From Anaerosalibacter sp. Marseille-P3206 (GTDB lineage Bacteria; Bacillota; Clostridia; Tissierellales; Sporanaerobacteraceae), in contig NZ_FUHM01000002.1 of NCBI RefSeq assembly GCF_900155565.1, forward strand, positions 1,240,001 to 1,304,000: 64,000 nt of DNA, in the 5' to 3' direction. The notes under the pieces were generated by a model. That model worked only from the letters and a program-made list of their open reading frames with translations. It was not told where the DNA came from and ran no database searches. Made by a program: the position numbers and the translations under genes. Shown here piece by piece: positions 1-8,456 of the stretch (position 1 is the stretch's first letter; each line of letters begins with the position of its first letter).

Positions 1-1132
1 CAATCATAAGCACATTGAAAAACCTTAATGGAGCGAATACTGCCATGATTTTTAAAACAGTGATTGTTAGTCTTAAAGTTTCTTCATTTATATTAAATGG
101 TTTTGTAATCAAAGGGGCTGTAAACCATAGTGCTGTACCTGTTACTATCCCTATCATTGGAGTTATTATTCCCAATCTAGTTGCATATTCAACTGCTAAA
201 TCTTCTTGTCCTGCACCTATCTTGTTTCCAACCATAATAGCAGCCGCAGTGGCAATACCTATACACAAAACCATAAACATATTGTTTATAGTGGTTGCTA
301 TCTGCATACTAGCTACTGCACTTATGCCAATTTTGGCATATATAATTGAATATGCTGTTAACCCTAATGACCATAGTAATTCATTTATGATTACTGATGA
401 AGATGTTCCAAAATAAACCTTCACAAATTCATAGTTAAAGCCCATTATTTCCTTTATATTACTTAATATATCTTTGTTGTTTTTATGTGCTGAAGAGATT
501 ACATAAACCATTTCAACAGTTCTTGCTATACTTGTAGCTATTGCAGCACCTACTACTCCCATAGCAGGAAATCCAAAGTTTCCAAATATAAGTATCCAAT
601 TTAGAAAAGCATTGGTTAACACGCCTATAAGACTACCAAACATAGGTGGTTTTGCTTGTCCTATGCATCTTAAAAGTGTGGAATACCCTTGTGTTAAACC
701 TGTTATTATAAAAGTTATAGAAATTACTCTTAGATATTTAACCCCCAATTCTATAACAACAGCGTCTTTAGTGAAAATATTCATGATAACTCCGGGAAAT
801 ATAAATCCAAAAATAGAAAATATTATTGCTGCTATAGTGCTAAGTACAATGTCTAGTCCAAACATCTTTCGTATATTTGAAATATCTTTTTTGCCCCAAA
901 ATTGGGATATAAATATACCCGCACCAGCATTAATCCCAGATAAACATAACATGAATATGAAAAAGTATTGATTTACTAGGCCAACTGCTGCAATAGAGTT
1001 TTCTCCAAGTTTTCCTATCATTAAATTGTCCACCATATTTAATGATGAACTAATCAAGTTTTGTAATGTTATAGGTATAACCAATGTAAGAATCTCAAGA
1101 AAAAACTTCTTGTCTTTAAACAACTTTTTCAT
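1..1132 (-). CDS. MATE family multidrug/Na+ exporter (partial, runs off window start)
   Basis: An integral membrane antiporter that expels drugs or metabolites using a cation gradient. The translated product starts MKKLFKDKKFFLEILTL and shows the MATE pattern of repeated hydrophobic helices, with the family-typical stretches QNLISSSLNMVDNLMIGKLG and AAVGLVNQYFF in the first lobe and IIVGNKIGAG-like motifs in the second. About 377 residues are visible of the usual 440-460, so the C-terminus lies outside the window. The ATG at 1132 follows a strong AAGGAGG site. A promoter and a terminator-like hairpin lie just upstream (separate entries). The substrate cannot be told from sequence. Confidence 0.9.
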   Translation of the reverse strand, partial: MKKLFKDKKFFLEILTLVIPITLQNLISSSLNMVDNLMIGKLGENSIAAVGLVNQYFFIFMLCLSGINAGAGIFISQFWGKKDISNIRKMFGLDIVLSTIAAIIFSIFGFIFPGVIMNIFTKDAVVIELGVKYLRVISITFIITGLTQGYSTLLRCIGQAKPPMFGSLIGVLTNAFLNWILIFGNFGFPAMGVVGAAIATSIARTVEMVYVISSAHKNNKDILSNIKEIMGFNYEFVKVYFGTSSSVIINELLWSLGLTAYSIIYAKIGISAVASMQIATTINNMFMVLCIGIATAAAIMVGNKIGAGQEDLAVEYATRLGIITPMIGIVTGTALWFTAPLITKPFNINEETLRLTITVLKIMAVFAPLRFFNVLMI

Positions 1133-1167
1133 TTTCTAACCTCCTTGTCCCAAAATACAAAAATAAA

Positions 1168-1201
1168 AAAGCACATGGGTAATCAGCTGCCCATCTGCTT
1201 T
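1168..1201 (-). terminator. Terminator-like hairpin in the MATE leader (candidate attenuator)
   Basis: On the minus strand a 12-bp stem with one mismatch (AAAGCAGATGGG pairing with CCCATGTGCTTT) is followed directly by a T-rich run (TTTTTTATTTTTG). It lies between the predicted promoter at 1242-1270 and the ribosome binding site of the MATE gene, with only about 35 bases between hairpin and start codon. That leaves no room for a second promoter, so the gene should be expressed only by reading through this terminator. The ligand or signal is unknown. Confidence 0.65.
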
Positions 1202-1241
1202 AAGTTCTAATTAAACTACTTCATATGAAATTGCATTAAAT

Positions 1242-1270
1242 ATTATACACTAAAACCATAAATCAATCAA
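1242..1270 (-). promoter_or_regulatory. Predicted sigma-A promoter of the MATE gene
   Basis: On the minus strand TTGATT (1270-1265) and a perfect TATAAT (1247-1242) are separated by 17 bases. Transcription would start near 1235, giving a leader of about 100 nt that contains the terminator-like hairpin. Confidence 0.65.
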
Positions 1271-1280
1271 CTATAAAATT

Positions 1281-1535
1281 GCGACAGCGGGGACGGTTTA
1301 AAAAGCATGTCTATGCAAGCAAAATTAACTGCAATAGCAGTTAATTTAAAGAGGATAGCAAGCATACTATCCTCTAAATTATCTTCATTTTTATGTGTTT
1401 TAAGGTTTAATTCAATATTTTATAAAAAAATTATGGTTTATTAATAATTTAATGGACAGGGGAATTTTTTAAGGCTACTTTTTCAGTGGTCTCGGACGGT
1501 TCTTTTTGTCGCAAGAACCGTCCCGCCGCTGTCGC
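1281..1535. repeat. Intergenic element bounded by an inverted repeat, with internal hairpins
   Basis: GCGACAGCGGGGACGGTT at 1281-1298 is matched in inverted orientation by the block ending at 1534 (two extra bases in one copy). Inside are three perfect or near-perfect hairpins: TTAACTGCAATAGCAGTTAA near 1324-1343, GAGGATAG/CTATCCTC near 1351-1374, and GGACGGTTCTT/AAGAACCGTCC at 1494-1523. The layout fits a small MITE-like or REP-type repeat of the 'GGGACGG' kind common in Clostridia. No coding sequence was seen in it. Confidence 0.5.
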
Positions 1536-1546
1536 ACTGATGATTA

Positions 1547-3247
1547 TCATTCAAAATTGTAATCTGTTACTATAGGCTTTCTTCCAGAAACCTTATCGTT
1601 AAAGTATTCAAAATATGAAATACCCATGAAGCTACCAGAAACATTGTACACATTGTCAAAGCCTAGATGTTGAAGAGCCATAACTGCATTGTAGCTTGTC
1701 TGGCCAGATCTACAATGTACATAAACCGGTCTATCTTTTGGAATCTCATCTAATCTATCTCTTATTTCAACAATTGGTATATTTACAGCATTGATCAAAT
1801 GTCCCTTCTCAAAATCCTCTTTACTTCTAACATCTATGATACATTCATTATTCTCAACTAAATCTCTCACCTCAGTAACATGAACTTGTTTAAAGCAACT
1901 GTGTAATATATTTAATCCCACAAGAGCTGCCAAATTAACAACATCCCTAGCAGTACCAAAAGGTGGAGCATAGCAAAGCTCTAAATCTTTCAAATCTTCT
2001 AAAGTACCATTGAATTTAATCAAAGTAGCTATAACATCAATTCTCTTGTCTACATTTCCCTTTCCAATAGCTTGAGCTCCTAGAATTCTTCCTGTAGGCA
2101 CTTCAAATATTAATTTAAAATGCATAGGCTCACTATCTGGCATTATCCCTACCTTATCAAATGGAATAATAGTAACTGAATCATATTCAACTTGCATATT
2201 TGTAGCCTTTATAAGCCCTTCTGTCAATCCAGTCGATGCACCATTGTAGTCAAATACCTTTATTACAGAAGAACCTATAACTCCAGTATTGTTAACAGGT
2301 CTTCCATAAATATGGTCTGCTGCTGCTCTAGCTTGCTTTTGAGCTGGCCCTGCTAATGATAGTTTGCTATGAGTATGAAGTAGTCTATTGTAAACTTCTA
2401 TAGCATCTCCAACAGCATAAATATCCGGATCGCTTGTTCTAAAGTTTTGATTTACTTTGATAGCACCAGTAGTTCCAATCTCAAGTCCAGCTTTTTTTGC
2501 CAAAGTAGTTTCAGGAGTAACACCAATAGCCATAACTACAGCATCAGTTTCAATCTTTTTGCCAGACTCCAAAACCACTGTATTTTTCTCAAATCTTTCT
2601 ACTTTATCTCCCAATACTAAATTAATACCATGATCATATATTTCCTTATGAAGTATTTGAACCATATCATAATCAAAAGGCCTCATTATTTGATTCATAG
2701 CCTCTACTATAGTCACATTATAACCTGCTAATCTCAAGTTTTCAGCAGCTTCAATACCTATAAATCCCCCACCAATTACCGTAATATCCTTGGCATCTTT
2801 TTCTTTTATAAATCCCTTTAACTTTTCTATATCTACTACATTTCTAATGGTGAAAACATGCACATCCTCCATTCCTTCAAATGCTGGAACTATAGGATTA
2901 GCTCCTGGAGACATAATCAGCTTATCATATTTTTCAATATATTCTTCTCCTGTCAAAACATTTCTTACTTTTACTTCCTTGTTCTCTCTATTTATGTCTA
3001 TAACTTCACTATTAACCCTAGCATCTATTCTGAATTTCTTGTAAAACTCTCCTGGCTGCATGAGAACTAAATCCTCTTGATTCTCAATCATACCACTTAA
3101 ATAAAAAGGCAATGCACAGTTTGAAAATGAAACATGTGGCCCTCTTTCAAACATGATAATATCACAATCTTCATCTAGTCTTCTAACTCTTGTAGCAGCT
3201 GAAGCACCACCAGCAACCCCACCAATTATCAAAATCTTTTTCGACAT
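1547..3247 (-). CDS. CoA-disulfide reductase with C-terminal rhodanese domain
   Basis: FAD- and NAD(P)H-dependent pyridine nucleotide-disulfide oxidoreductase fused to a rhodanese, 566 residues, probably cytoplasmic thiol/persulfide metabolism. The N-terminal dinucleotide fold is IIGGVAGGASAATRVRR. The single redox cysteine typical of CoADR lies at residue 44 in SFSNCALPFYLSG. A second NAD(P) fold reads TVIGGGFIGIEAAENL. The C-terminal rhodanese loop carries HCRSGQTS with its active cysteine. The start is the ATG at 3247, eight bases after AAAGGGGG; an upstream in-frame start would include this site. Family members reduce CoA-disulfide, CoA-persulfide or polysulfide; which applies here is inference. 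Confidence 0.88.
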   Translation of the reverse strand: MSKKILIIGGVAGGASAATRVRRLDEDCDIIMFERGPHVSFSNCALPFYLSGMIENQEDLVLMQPGEFYKKFRIDARVNSEVIDINRENKEVKVRNVLTGEEYIEKYDKLIMSPGANPIVPAFEGMEDVHVFTIRNVVDIEKLKGFIKEKDAKDITVIGGGFIGIEAAENLRLAGYNVTIVEAMNQIMRPFDYDMVQILHKEIYDHGINLVLGDKVERFEKNTVVLESGKKIETDAVVMAIGVTPETTLAKKAGLEIGTTGAIKVNQNFRTSDPDIYAVGDAIEVYNRLLHTHSKLSLAGPAQKQARAAADHIYGRPVNNTGVIGSSVIKVFDYNGASTGLTEGLIKATNMQVEYDSVTIIPFDKVGIMPDSEPMHFKLIFEVPTGRILGAQAIGKGNVDKRIDVIATLIKFNGTLEDLKDLELCYAPPFGTARDVVNLAALVGLNILHSCFKQVHVTEVRDLVENNECIIDVRSKEDFEKGHLINAVNIPIVEIRDRLDEIPKDRPVYVHCRSGQTSYNAVMALQHLGFDNVYNVSGSFMGISYFEYFNDKVSGRKPIVTDYNFE

Positions 3248-3372
3248 ATTGAATGCCCCCTTTGGTTTTATCATTATAATATACATTACCCACGTATGCT
3301 ATATTTAAACCAAATATCTTTATATATTCAAAACATTGTTCAATCAATTTTTTCATTGCTGGGCACACAAAA

Positions 3373-3390
3373 GAAGGTGACAGGAGAATT
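3373..3390. terminator. Left half of a terminator stem split by the IS3-family element
   Basis: GAAGGTGACAGGAGAATT here is complementary to AATTCTCCTATCACCTTC at 5177-5194. Rejoining the two halves across the insertion gives an 8-bp stem, one mismatch, a 5-bp stem and an AATT loop, followed by a T/A-rich tail. This was presumably the terminator of the FAD oxidoreductase that ends at 5204. Confidence 0.65.
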
Positions 3391-3477
3391 TGATATGCCC
3401 CTTGTCAAGTAGACAGGTAAAATATCTAAAATAATTTTTATGAACTACCACATGACATCTAAGTTATGTGGTAGTTT

Positions 3478-4443
3478 TTATGCTGTCCATTTTTCTTTGT
3501 ACTTCTCTATTCTCTTATTCGCAGATATAGGGTATTCTATAGGAGTTTTAATTGATAAAGCTTCTGTCCTAACTTCTAATGGCGTTTTACAGTTAAATCT
3601 GTCTTGTAATCTTTCCTCTGAGTAAAAACGCATGTAATCATTAATTGCATATCTTAGGGACTCTTCATCTGTAATTTCATACATTTGATACATTTCTGAT
3701 TTAATTATTCCCCAGAATCCTTCTACCGGTCCATTATCAATACAGTGTCCTACTCTTGACATTGACTGTTTCATTTCTTGTTCTTTCAGTTTTCTTTGAA
3801 ATACTTTACTTGTGTATTGAAATCCTCTATCGCTATGGAAGATTGGTTTTGCTAATGGATTATCTTTTATTGCTTTATCAAAGGTCTTAAATACTAATTT
3901 GTTATCGTTTCTACTACTTAATACATAGGCTACTGGATACCTATCATACAAATCAAGTATGGCGCTTAAGTAAATCTTTTTCTTTTCTCTTGGTACTTTA
4001 AATTCTGTAATGTCTGTTACCCATTTTTGATTTGGTTCTGTTGCATAAAAGTCTCTTTGTAATATGTTCTCTGCTATTGTTTCCGGCTTAACTGAAATGT
4101 ATTTATTCTTCTTTTTTCGGATTACTGAGTGAATACCTAATTTTTGCATAATCCTATGGACTCTTTTTTTACTGTAATTAGTTTGATTGAAATGGTTAAT
4201 CCAAGATGTCATTCTACGATATCCTAAAATATGATTAAATCTTTCATCATATTCTTTTATTAATCTTGCTAATTCAATATTTTCTAATTCTTGTTGAGGT
4301 ACTTCTCTGTGGAGCCATTTGTAGTATGATGCTCTTGATATGTTAAGTACTTTACACATCCAATTAATACTCCATATTTTTGTTTCATAAAAGTATTTTA
4401 TTGCTAGATACTTATTTTCGTTACGTTGTTTGCCAAGCCTCAC
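3478..4443 (-). CDS. IS3-family transposase OrfB (DDE integrase core)
   Basis: Catalytic subunit of the insertion sequence, 321 residues. An N-terminal HTH_21-like segment (NWMCKVLNISRASYYKW) precedes an rve integrase fold with the acidic triad in WVTDITEF, FHSDRGFQYTS and GPVEGFWGIIKSE. It begins with GTG at 4443 and overlaps the end of OrfA by four bases (GTGA), so it can be made by coupled re-initiation. A fused OrfAB by -1 frameshift, known for the family, is possible, but I saw no clear slippery heptamer. Confidence 0.92.
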   Translation of the reverse strand: MRLGKQRNENKYLAIKYFYETKIWSINWMCKVLNISRASYYKWLHREVPQQELENIELARLIKEYDERFNHILGYRRMTSWINHFNQTNYSKKRVHRIMQKLGIHSVIRKKKNKYISVKPETIAENILQRDFYATEPNQKWVTDITEFKVPREKKKIYLSAILDLYDRYPVAYVLSSRNDNKLVFKTFDKAIKDNPLAKPIFHSDRGFQYTSKVFQRKLKEQEMKQSMSRVGHCIDNGPVEGFWGIIKSEMYQMYEITDEESLRYAINDYMRFYSEERLQDRFNCKTPLEVRTEALSIKTPIEYPISANKRIEKYKEKWTA

Positions 4444-5117
4444 ATCCCTTCGAATTCTTTCACTTTTTTTAGCAGTTCTACCACCATATCTTTTTCTTCT
4501 AGTTTCTTTTTTAATCTAATATTCTCTCGACGTAATTTCTCTAATTCATCTAATTCTTCATCTTTTTTATGGTGTCCTCGTCTATCTATTAGCCCTTCTT
4601 CGCCTATATCATCATACTTTTTAACCCAAGAGTAAACTTGGCTGTATGAAACATCATAAAGGCTTGCTGCTTCTTTGTAATTACGATTATGTTCAATACA
4701 ATATTTAACTATTTCTTTTCGCTCTTCTATAGTTGTTTTTCTTCTGGAATTTGCCATATATACCTCCCCTTTAGGATCATAATCCTTGAGTTCTATATTG
4801 GCATTATACCTTGAAATCCAACCACTTAAAACAGAACGACTTGAAATATTATATTTTGCTGTTATATCATTAACACTTCCTTCTCCGGATAATACAGCTT
4901 CTACGCACATTGTTTTAAATTCGGAAGTATATTTTTTATTTCCTGCTTTATTTTGAAAAGCTAAAATGCCATAAAGTTTATACTTGGAAACCCATGACTG
5001 TATTGTTTGCAGACCAATACTATATTTATTAGCTAAAAAAGGGAATGAGCCTAATCCATCAAGATATTCTTGAGATACTTTCGCTTTAAATTCAGGAGTA
5101 TGTGGTGATTTTGCCAT
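4440..5117 (-). CDS. IS3-family OrfA (multi-HTH DNA-binding protein)
   Basis: DNA-binding partner of the transposase, 225 residues, longer than the roughly 100 residues usual for IS3 OrfA. It contains successive helix-turn-helix units (around residues 10-45, 65-105 and 130-165: KYSIGLQTIQSWVSKY, KYNISSRSVLSGWISRY, LYDVSYSQVYSWVKKY). A C-terminal leucine-rich coiled coil (ELEKLRRENIRLKKKLEEK) is typical for multimerising with OrfB. The ATG at 5117 follows an AAAGGAGGTTTTTT-type site read from the minus strand. Confidence 0.88.
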   Translation of the reverse strand: MAKSPHTPEFKAKVSQEYLDGLGSFPFLANKYSIGLQTIQSWVSKYKLYGILAFQNKAGNKKYTSEFKTMCVEAVLSGEGSVNDITAKYNISSRSVLSGWISRYNANIELKDYDPKGEVYMANSRRKTTIEERKEIVKYCIEHNRNYKEAASLYDVSYSQVYSWVKKYDDIGEEGLIDRRGHHKKDEELDELEKLRRENIRLKKKLEEKDMVVELLKKVKEFEGM

Positions 5118-5177
5118 AAAAAACCTCCATAAGTAGTTTTGGTTATTTACCTTGTCTACTTATGGAGTATCATATCA

Positions 5178-5196
5178 ATTCTCCTATCACCTTCTT
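5178..5196 (-). terminator. Right half of the split terminator, next to the FAD oxidoreductase stop
   Basis: Complement of the block at 3373-3390 (see that entry). In its present position it cannot form the original hairpin locally, so termination of the upstream FAD gene may now depend on the insertion sequence. Confidence 0.55.
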
Positions 5197-5203
5197 AATA
5201 TTA

Positions 5204-6793
5204 TTAACTTAAAGAAAATACATTTGAAATATATTCAGCTACTTTCATTCCATCTATTGCTGCAGACATTATCCCTCCTGCATATCCAGCTCCCTCACCT
5301 ATAGGATACAGTCCTTTAATATTTGATTGAAAACTTTCATCCCTTTGAATCCTAATAGGTGATGAACTCCTGGTTTCTACACCTGTCATTATAGCTTCAG
5401 GATTAGCAAAACCATTAATATTTTTGTCAAATGCAATTAGTGCTTTCTTTAGTGTATCCGTTACATACTCAGGCAAACACTCTCTTAAATCCGTCATATT
5501 TACTCCTGGCTTATAGGTTGGTTTGATATCTCCAATATTCTCAGATGGCCTATCATCTAAGAAGTCTCCTACCTTTTGTGCCGGTGCCTTATAGTTCTTA
5601 CCTCCTGCAACAAATGCCAAACGCTCCCATTTTCTTTGAAACTCAACTCCAGCCAAAGGATGATCCCCTTCATAGTCTTCTGGTGTTACCCCTACTAATA
5701 ACGCACTATTGGCATTTTCCTTATCCCTAGCATATAAACTCATTCCATTAGTTACAACCATATTCTCCTCAGAAGCCGCAGCAACAACCATTCCTCCTGG
5801 GCACATACAAAAAGTATAAGCAGATCTTCCATTGTCAAAGTGAGCTGATAATTTATAATCAGCAGCTCCCAATTTCTCATGCTTTGCAAATTCGCCGTAC
5901 TGTTTTTCATTTATTAGACTCTGAGGATGCTCTATTCTAACACCAATGGAAAACCCCTTCTGAGTTATTTCCACTCCATTTTTATATAGCATTTCAAAAG
6001 TATCCCTAGCACTATGACCTAATGCAAGTAATACCTTATCACAGCTTATAATTTCATCATCATTAATTTTAACACCTGTTACTTGCTTATCTTTGATTAT
6101 TAAATCAGTAACTTTACTATTAAACCTTACTTCTCCACCTAAAGATATTATTTTGTTACGAATATTTTTGACCATAACCCTAAGTATATCAGTACCTATA
6201 TGAGGCTTATTTATATAAAGTATATCTTCAGGGGCTCCAGCCTCAACCATCTCCTCTAATACTTTTCTAGATCTAGGATCTTTTACAAGAGTGGTCAATT
6301 TACCATCAGAAAAAGTACCTGCTCCTCCTTCTCCAAATTGAACATTTGATTCAGTATTTAATTTGCCCTCGTTCCAAAATGTACTTACATCAACAGTTCT
6401 CTCATCTACACTCTTGCCTCTCTCCAACAGAATAGGCCTATATCCTGTACTTGCCAAAACTAAACCTGCAAACAATCCAGAAGGGCCTGTTCCTACGATA
6501 ACAGGTCTTTTAATATTTTGTGGGGCTATTTTTTCATATTTGTAACTTACCTCTGGAACCTTTACAATCCTTTTATTAGAAAGCTTCTTTAGTATTTTTT
6601 CTTCATTCTTTAATTCCACATCTATTGCATATACAAAATGAATATCGCTTTTCTTTCTTGCATCTATGGATTTTTTATAAATTCTATAGCTTATGATTGA
6701 CTCTTGGGATATCTTCAATTTTTTAGCTAATTTTGCACTTAATAATTCTTCATCTTCATCTAATGCTAATTTAATTTCTTGTACTCTTAACAT
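5204..6793 (-). CDS. FAD-dependent oxidoreductase, COG2509 family
   Basis: Predicted flavoprotein dehydrogenase of 529 residues, function uncharacterised. An N-terminal 90-residue lysine-rich domain, typical of the family, precedes the FAD-binding fold (VIVGTGPSGLFAGLVLAS near residue 99) and the motif GEGGAGTFSDGKLTT. The C-terminal flavin-binding segment reads YPIGEGAGYAGGIMSAAIDGM. A conserved CMCPGGMVV sits in the middle. ATG at 6793 is preceded by AAGGAGA. Members are found next to many unrelated genes, so context does not suggest a substrate. Confidence 0.85.
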   Translation of the reverse strand: MLRVQEIKLALDEDEELLSAKLAKKLKISQESIISYRIYKKSIDARKKSDIHFVYAIDVELKNEEKILKKLSNKRIVKVPEVSYKYEKIAPQNIKRPVIVGTGPSGLFAGLVLASTGYRPILLERGKSVDERTVDVSTFWNEGKLNTESNVQFGEGGAGTFSDGKLTTLVKDPRSRKVLEEMVEAGAPEDILYINKPHIGTDILRVMVKNIRNKIISLGGEVRFNSKVTDLIIKDKQVTGVKINDDEIISCDKVLLALGHSARDTFEMLYKNGVEITQKGFSIGVRIEHPQSLINEKQYGEFAKHEKLGAADYKLSAHFDNGRSAYTFCMCPGGMVVAAASEENMVVTNGMSLYARDKENANSALLVGVTPEDYEGDHPLAGVEFQRKWERLAFVAGGKNYKAPAQKVGDFLDDRPSENIGDIKPTYKPGVNMTDLRECLPEYVTDTLKKALIAFDKNINGFANPEAIMTGVETRSSSPIRIQRDESFQSNIKGLYPIGEGAGYAGGIMSAAIDGMKVAEYISNVFSLS

Positions 6794-6946
6794 ATTTTCT
6801 CCTTATCTTTATATAAGATTTAGTCTTTTATAGCCCACACCTTTTTATCATACAATATATTTTATTAAATTATTATACCCTTAAAATGATTATAAAATCT
6901 AGCATTTTTTTAGGAATGATTGTTTTCCATCATAAGATTAGTAAAA

Positions 6947-6969
6947 AGAAATTCTATATTGGAATTCCT
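6947..6969 (-). terminator. Rho-independent terminator after the lipoprotein gene
   Basis: On the minus strand AGGAATTC pairs with GAATTTCT (one G-U), followed by TTTTTAC. It lies between the lipoprotein gene at 7216 and the FAD oxidoreductase at 6793. The rest of 6794-7073 shows no gene. Confidence 0.5.
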
Positions 6970-7073
6970 CTTATTTTCTTATTGAACAAAATAATAGAAT
7001 TAATTATAATTGCTTATTTAAGGTGAACTTACCCTAATCTATAAAAAGGCATTGCATTAAATATATATCTAAT

Positions 7074-7206
7074 ATAGGTAAGTAATTATTCAAAAAACCT
7101 TTGGCTATTTCTGCATTTCCAAAGGTTTCTTTTAAAAATTTATCATGTAGATTTTCATATCATCATCTACCTAATTTTAGTATATCATATAATATAAATG
7201 ATGTGT
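7074..7206 (-). pseudogene. Relic of the 5' end of an Rpn-family nuclease gene
   Basis: About 130 bases match the start of the intact Rpn gene at 14963, including roughly 45 bases of its upstream region (ATACTAAAATTAGGTAG and TGATGATATG). Conceptual translation gives DKFLKETFGNAEIAKGFLNNY, against DKFFKETFGNVEIAKDFLNNY in the intact gene. Only the first 30 or so codons remain. It shows that a second copy once lay beyond the leftmost rlmH-like repeat at 7699. Confidence 0.75.
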
Positions 7207-7215
7207 CTTACCCTT

Positions 7216-7593
7216 TTAAAGTCTATTAAATTGTAAGTTCAACTCACCTTCCCCTGAATTATCGACATTCTCAAATGTTAAGGTCCACTCACCAGTTATT
7301 TTATCAAAACTCTTTACTTCTTTTAAAGGTTTATCTGAATCAACTTCTCCACTCCATTGTATGTCTCCATTTGGATCTTTAAGTTCAAATGTAACTATAC
7401 CCTTAGTAAGATTAAGATTTATTTTTAATTTCATTCCTTTAAAATCGTCTTCAACATTATAACTATAGGTATCCGTAATTTTGGAGCCTTCCTTAATGCT
7501 ATAATGTGCTGAACTTTGATTCCTTACTATACAGCCTGTCATCGCTAAGAGAAATACCCCAATTATGATAATAAATGTTAACCTTTTTTTCAA
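7216..7593 (-). CDS. Small predicted lipoprotein, function unknown
   Basis: 125 residues starting with a lipoprotein signal peptide: positive MKKR, a hydrophobic core FIIIIGVFLLAM and a lipobox ending TGC at residue 21. The mature part is a short beta-rich domain with alternating polar and hydrophobic residues (LKINLNLTKGIVTFELKDP, GEWTLTFENV), resembling secreted domains of unknown function. The start codon is TTG at 7593, seven bases after AAAGGAGG. It is likely anchored on the outer face of the membrane. No family was recognised. Confidence 0.75.
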   Translation of the reverse strand: MKKRLTFIIIIGVFLLAMTGCIVRNQSSAHYSIKEGSKITDTYSYNVEDDFKGMKLKINLNLTKGIVTFELKDPNGDIQWSGEVDSDKPLKEVKSFDKITGEWTLTFENVDNSGEGELNLQFNRL

Positions 7594-7698
7594 TACAATT
7601 CCTCCTTTAATTGAACATAGTATTGCTTATACGTATTATATCATTTAATTCTAGTTTATGATAACTCATAAACATTATTCTATAACATATGGTTTATC

Positions 7699-7765
7699 CT
7701 ACTTATGGTATGGTTCACCGTATCAGTTCTACTAGCAAAACTTATTTGATGATAGATATATCTAA
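7699..7765 (-). repeat. rlmH-3'-end-like repeat, copy 3 (candidate att site)
   Basis: The minus strand reads GGTGAACCATACCATAAGTAG, two differences from the last codons of rlmH (17437-17457). It is preceded by TTTTGCTAGTAGAAC and the shared flank GATATATCTATCATC. It is the leftmost copy of the series and lies about 17 bases beyond the terminator at 7782-7819. Same strand and orientation as rlmH. Confidence 0.65.
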
Positions 7766-7781
7766 TTAAATTATGGTAAAA

Positions 7782-7819
7782 TAAAATGCTTGATACTTTC
7801 ATATATATCAAGCATTTTA
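7782..7819 (-). terminator. Terminator of the acetyltransferase operon
   Basis: TAAAATGCTTGATA and TATCAAGCATTTTA form a perfect 14-bp stem with a 10-base loop. On the minus strand it is followed by TTTTACC. It lies downstream of the GNAT gene ending at 7951 and just before the att-like repeat. Confidence 0.8.
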
Positions 7820-7950
7820 TTAACTATAGTCTACTATTCAATTTACCAAATCCTTACCAATAGCTAAGTCATCTTATAAGCCTATACAAAGTTTAATTAA
7901 ATCTTCATATCTAATTTTTTCAATGTTTAAGTTTTTTATCACTCTACATT

Positions 7951-8358
7951 TTATTTTACAAAAGTAACGCAATTGTAGTCGCTAGCTTTTACCATTCCAT
8001 TTTTCTGATAAAAATTAATTGTCTTTTCAGTTTGTTCTGTCATTAAAACAATCTGACGAATTGATTTATATCGTTCTAAAATTAGCTTTAACAAATAACT
8101 TCCAATCCCCTGCTCTTGATAACTTTTTAAGATTAAAATATCTTGTATATAGATAATTGTGTAACCATCACCTACTACACGAATTAAACCAATTAATTTC
8201 TCATTATCCCAAGCAGTTACTACCTTCAGGGAATTACTAATAGCATTTTTTAGCTTTGTTTTATCGTCTGTATATGCATACCATTCTACATCATTGTACA
8301 AATCCATTAATTGGTCAATCTCAGGTATGAAATCCTCTTTAATTATTATTTTATCCAT
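7951..8358 (-). CDS. GNAT family N-acetyltransferase
   Basis: Acetyl-CoA-dependent acyltransferase of 135 residues. The acetyl-CoA-binding motif A is QEQGIGSYLLKLILE (Q-x-x-G-I-G), followed by the late motif TINFYQKNGM. The central strand reads VVTAWDNEKLIGLIRVVGDG. The ATG at 8358 follows GAGGAGG by six bases; a start five codons earlier would lie inside this site and is rejected. It is the last gene before a terminator. The substrate is unknown; related small GNATs acetylate amines or antibiotics. Confidence 0.85.
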   Translation of the reverse strand: MDKIIIKEDFIPEIDQLMDLYNDVEWYAYTDDKTKLKNAISNSLKVVTAWDNEKLIGLIRVVGDGYTIIYIQDILILKSYQEQGIGSYLLKLILERYKSIRQIVLMTEQTEKTINFYQKNGMVKASDYNCVTFVK

Positions 8359-8456
8359 TTTTATCCTCCTCAAATTTTATTATTTAATTTGAAGAAGATT
8401 TCTTAATCTACCCACCTTATTCACTCCTCATATAATGTTTTTCACTATCATGCAGG

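Larger units (their letters stand above)
3391..5177 (-). mobile_element. IS3-family insertion sequence, apparently complete
   Basis: The ends share TGATATG in inverted orientation (3391-3397 and 5171-5177), with further matching around AAGTAGACA-GGTAAA. The flanks carry a short direct repeat ATT (3388-3390 and 5178-5180), a plausible 3-bp target duplication. The element holds two overlapping genes in the usual orfA-orfB order. Both ORFs are open, so it may still be active. It sits in the loop of a pre-existing terminator hairpin. Confidence 0.8.

Noticed and set aside
1216-1236. Six-codon reading frame (MQFHMK) in the MATE leader as an attenuator leader peptide
   Set aside because: Its ATG coincides with the predicted transcription start and has no ribosome site, so translation is unlikely.
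4430-4450. Programmed -1 frameshift making an OrfAB fusion in the IS3-family element
   Set aside because: No clear slippery heptamer at the overlap; GTGA re-initiation explains the arrangement.
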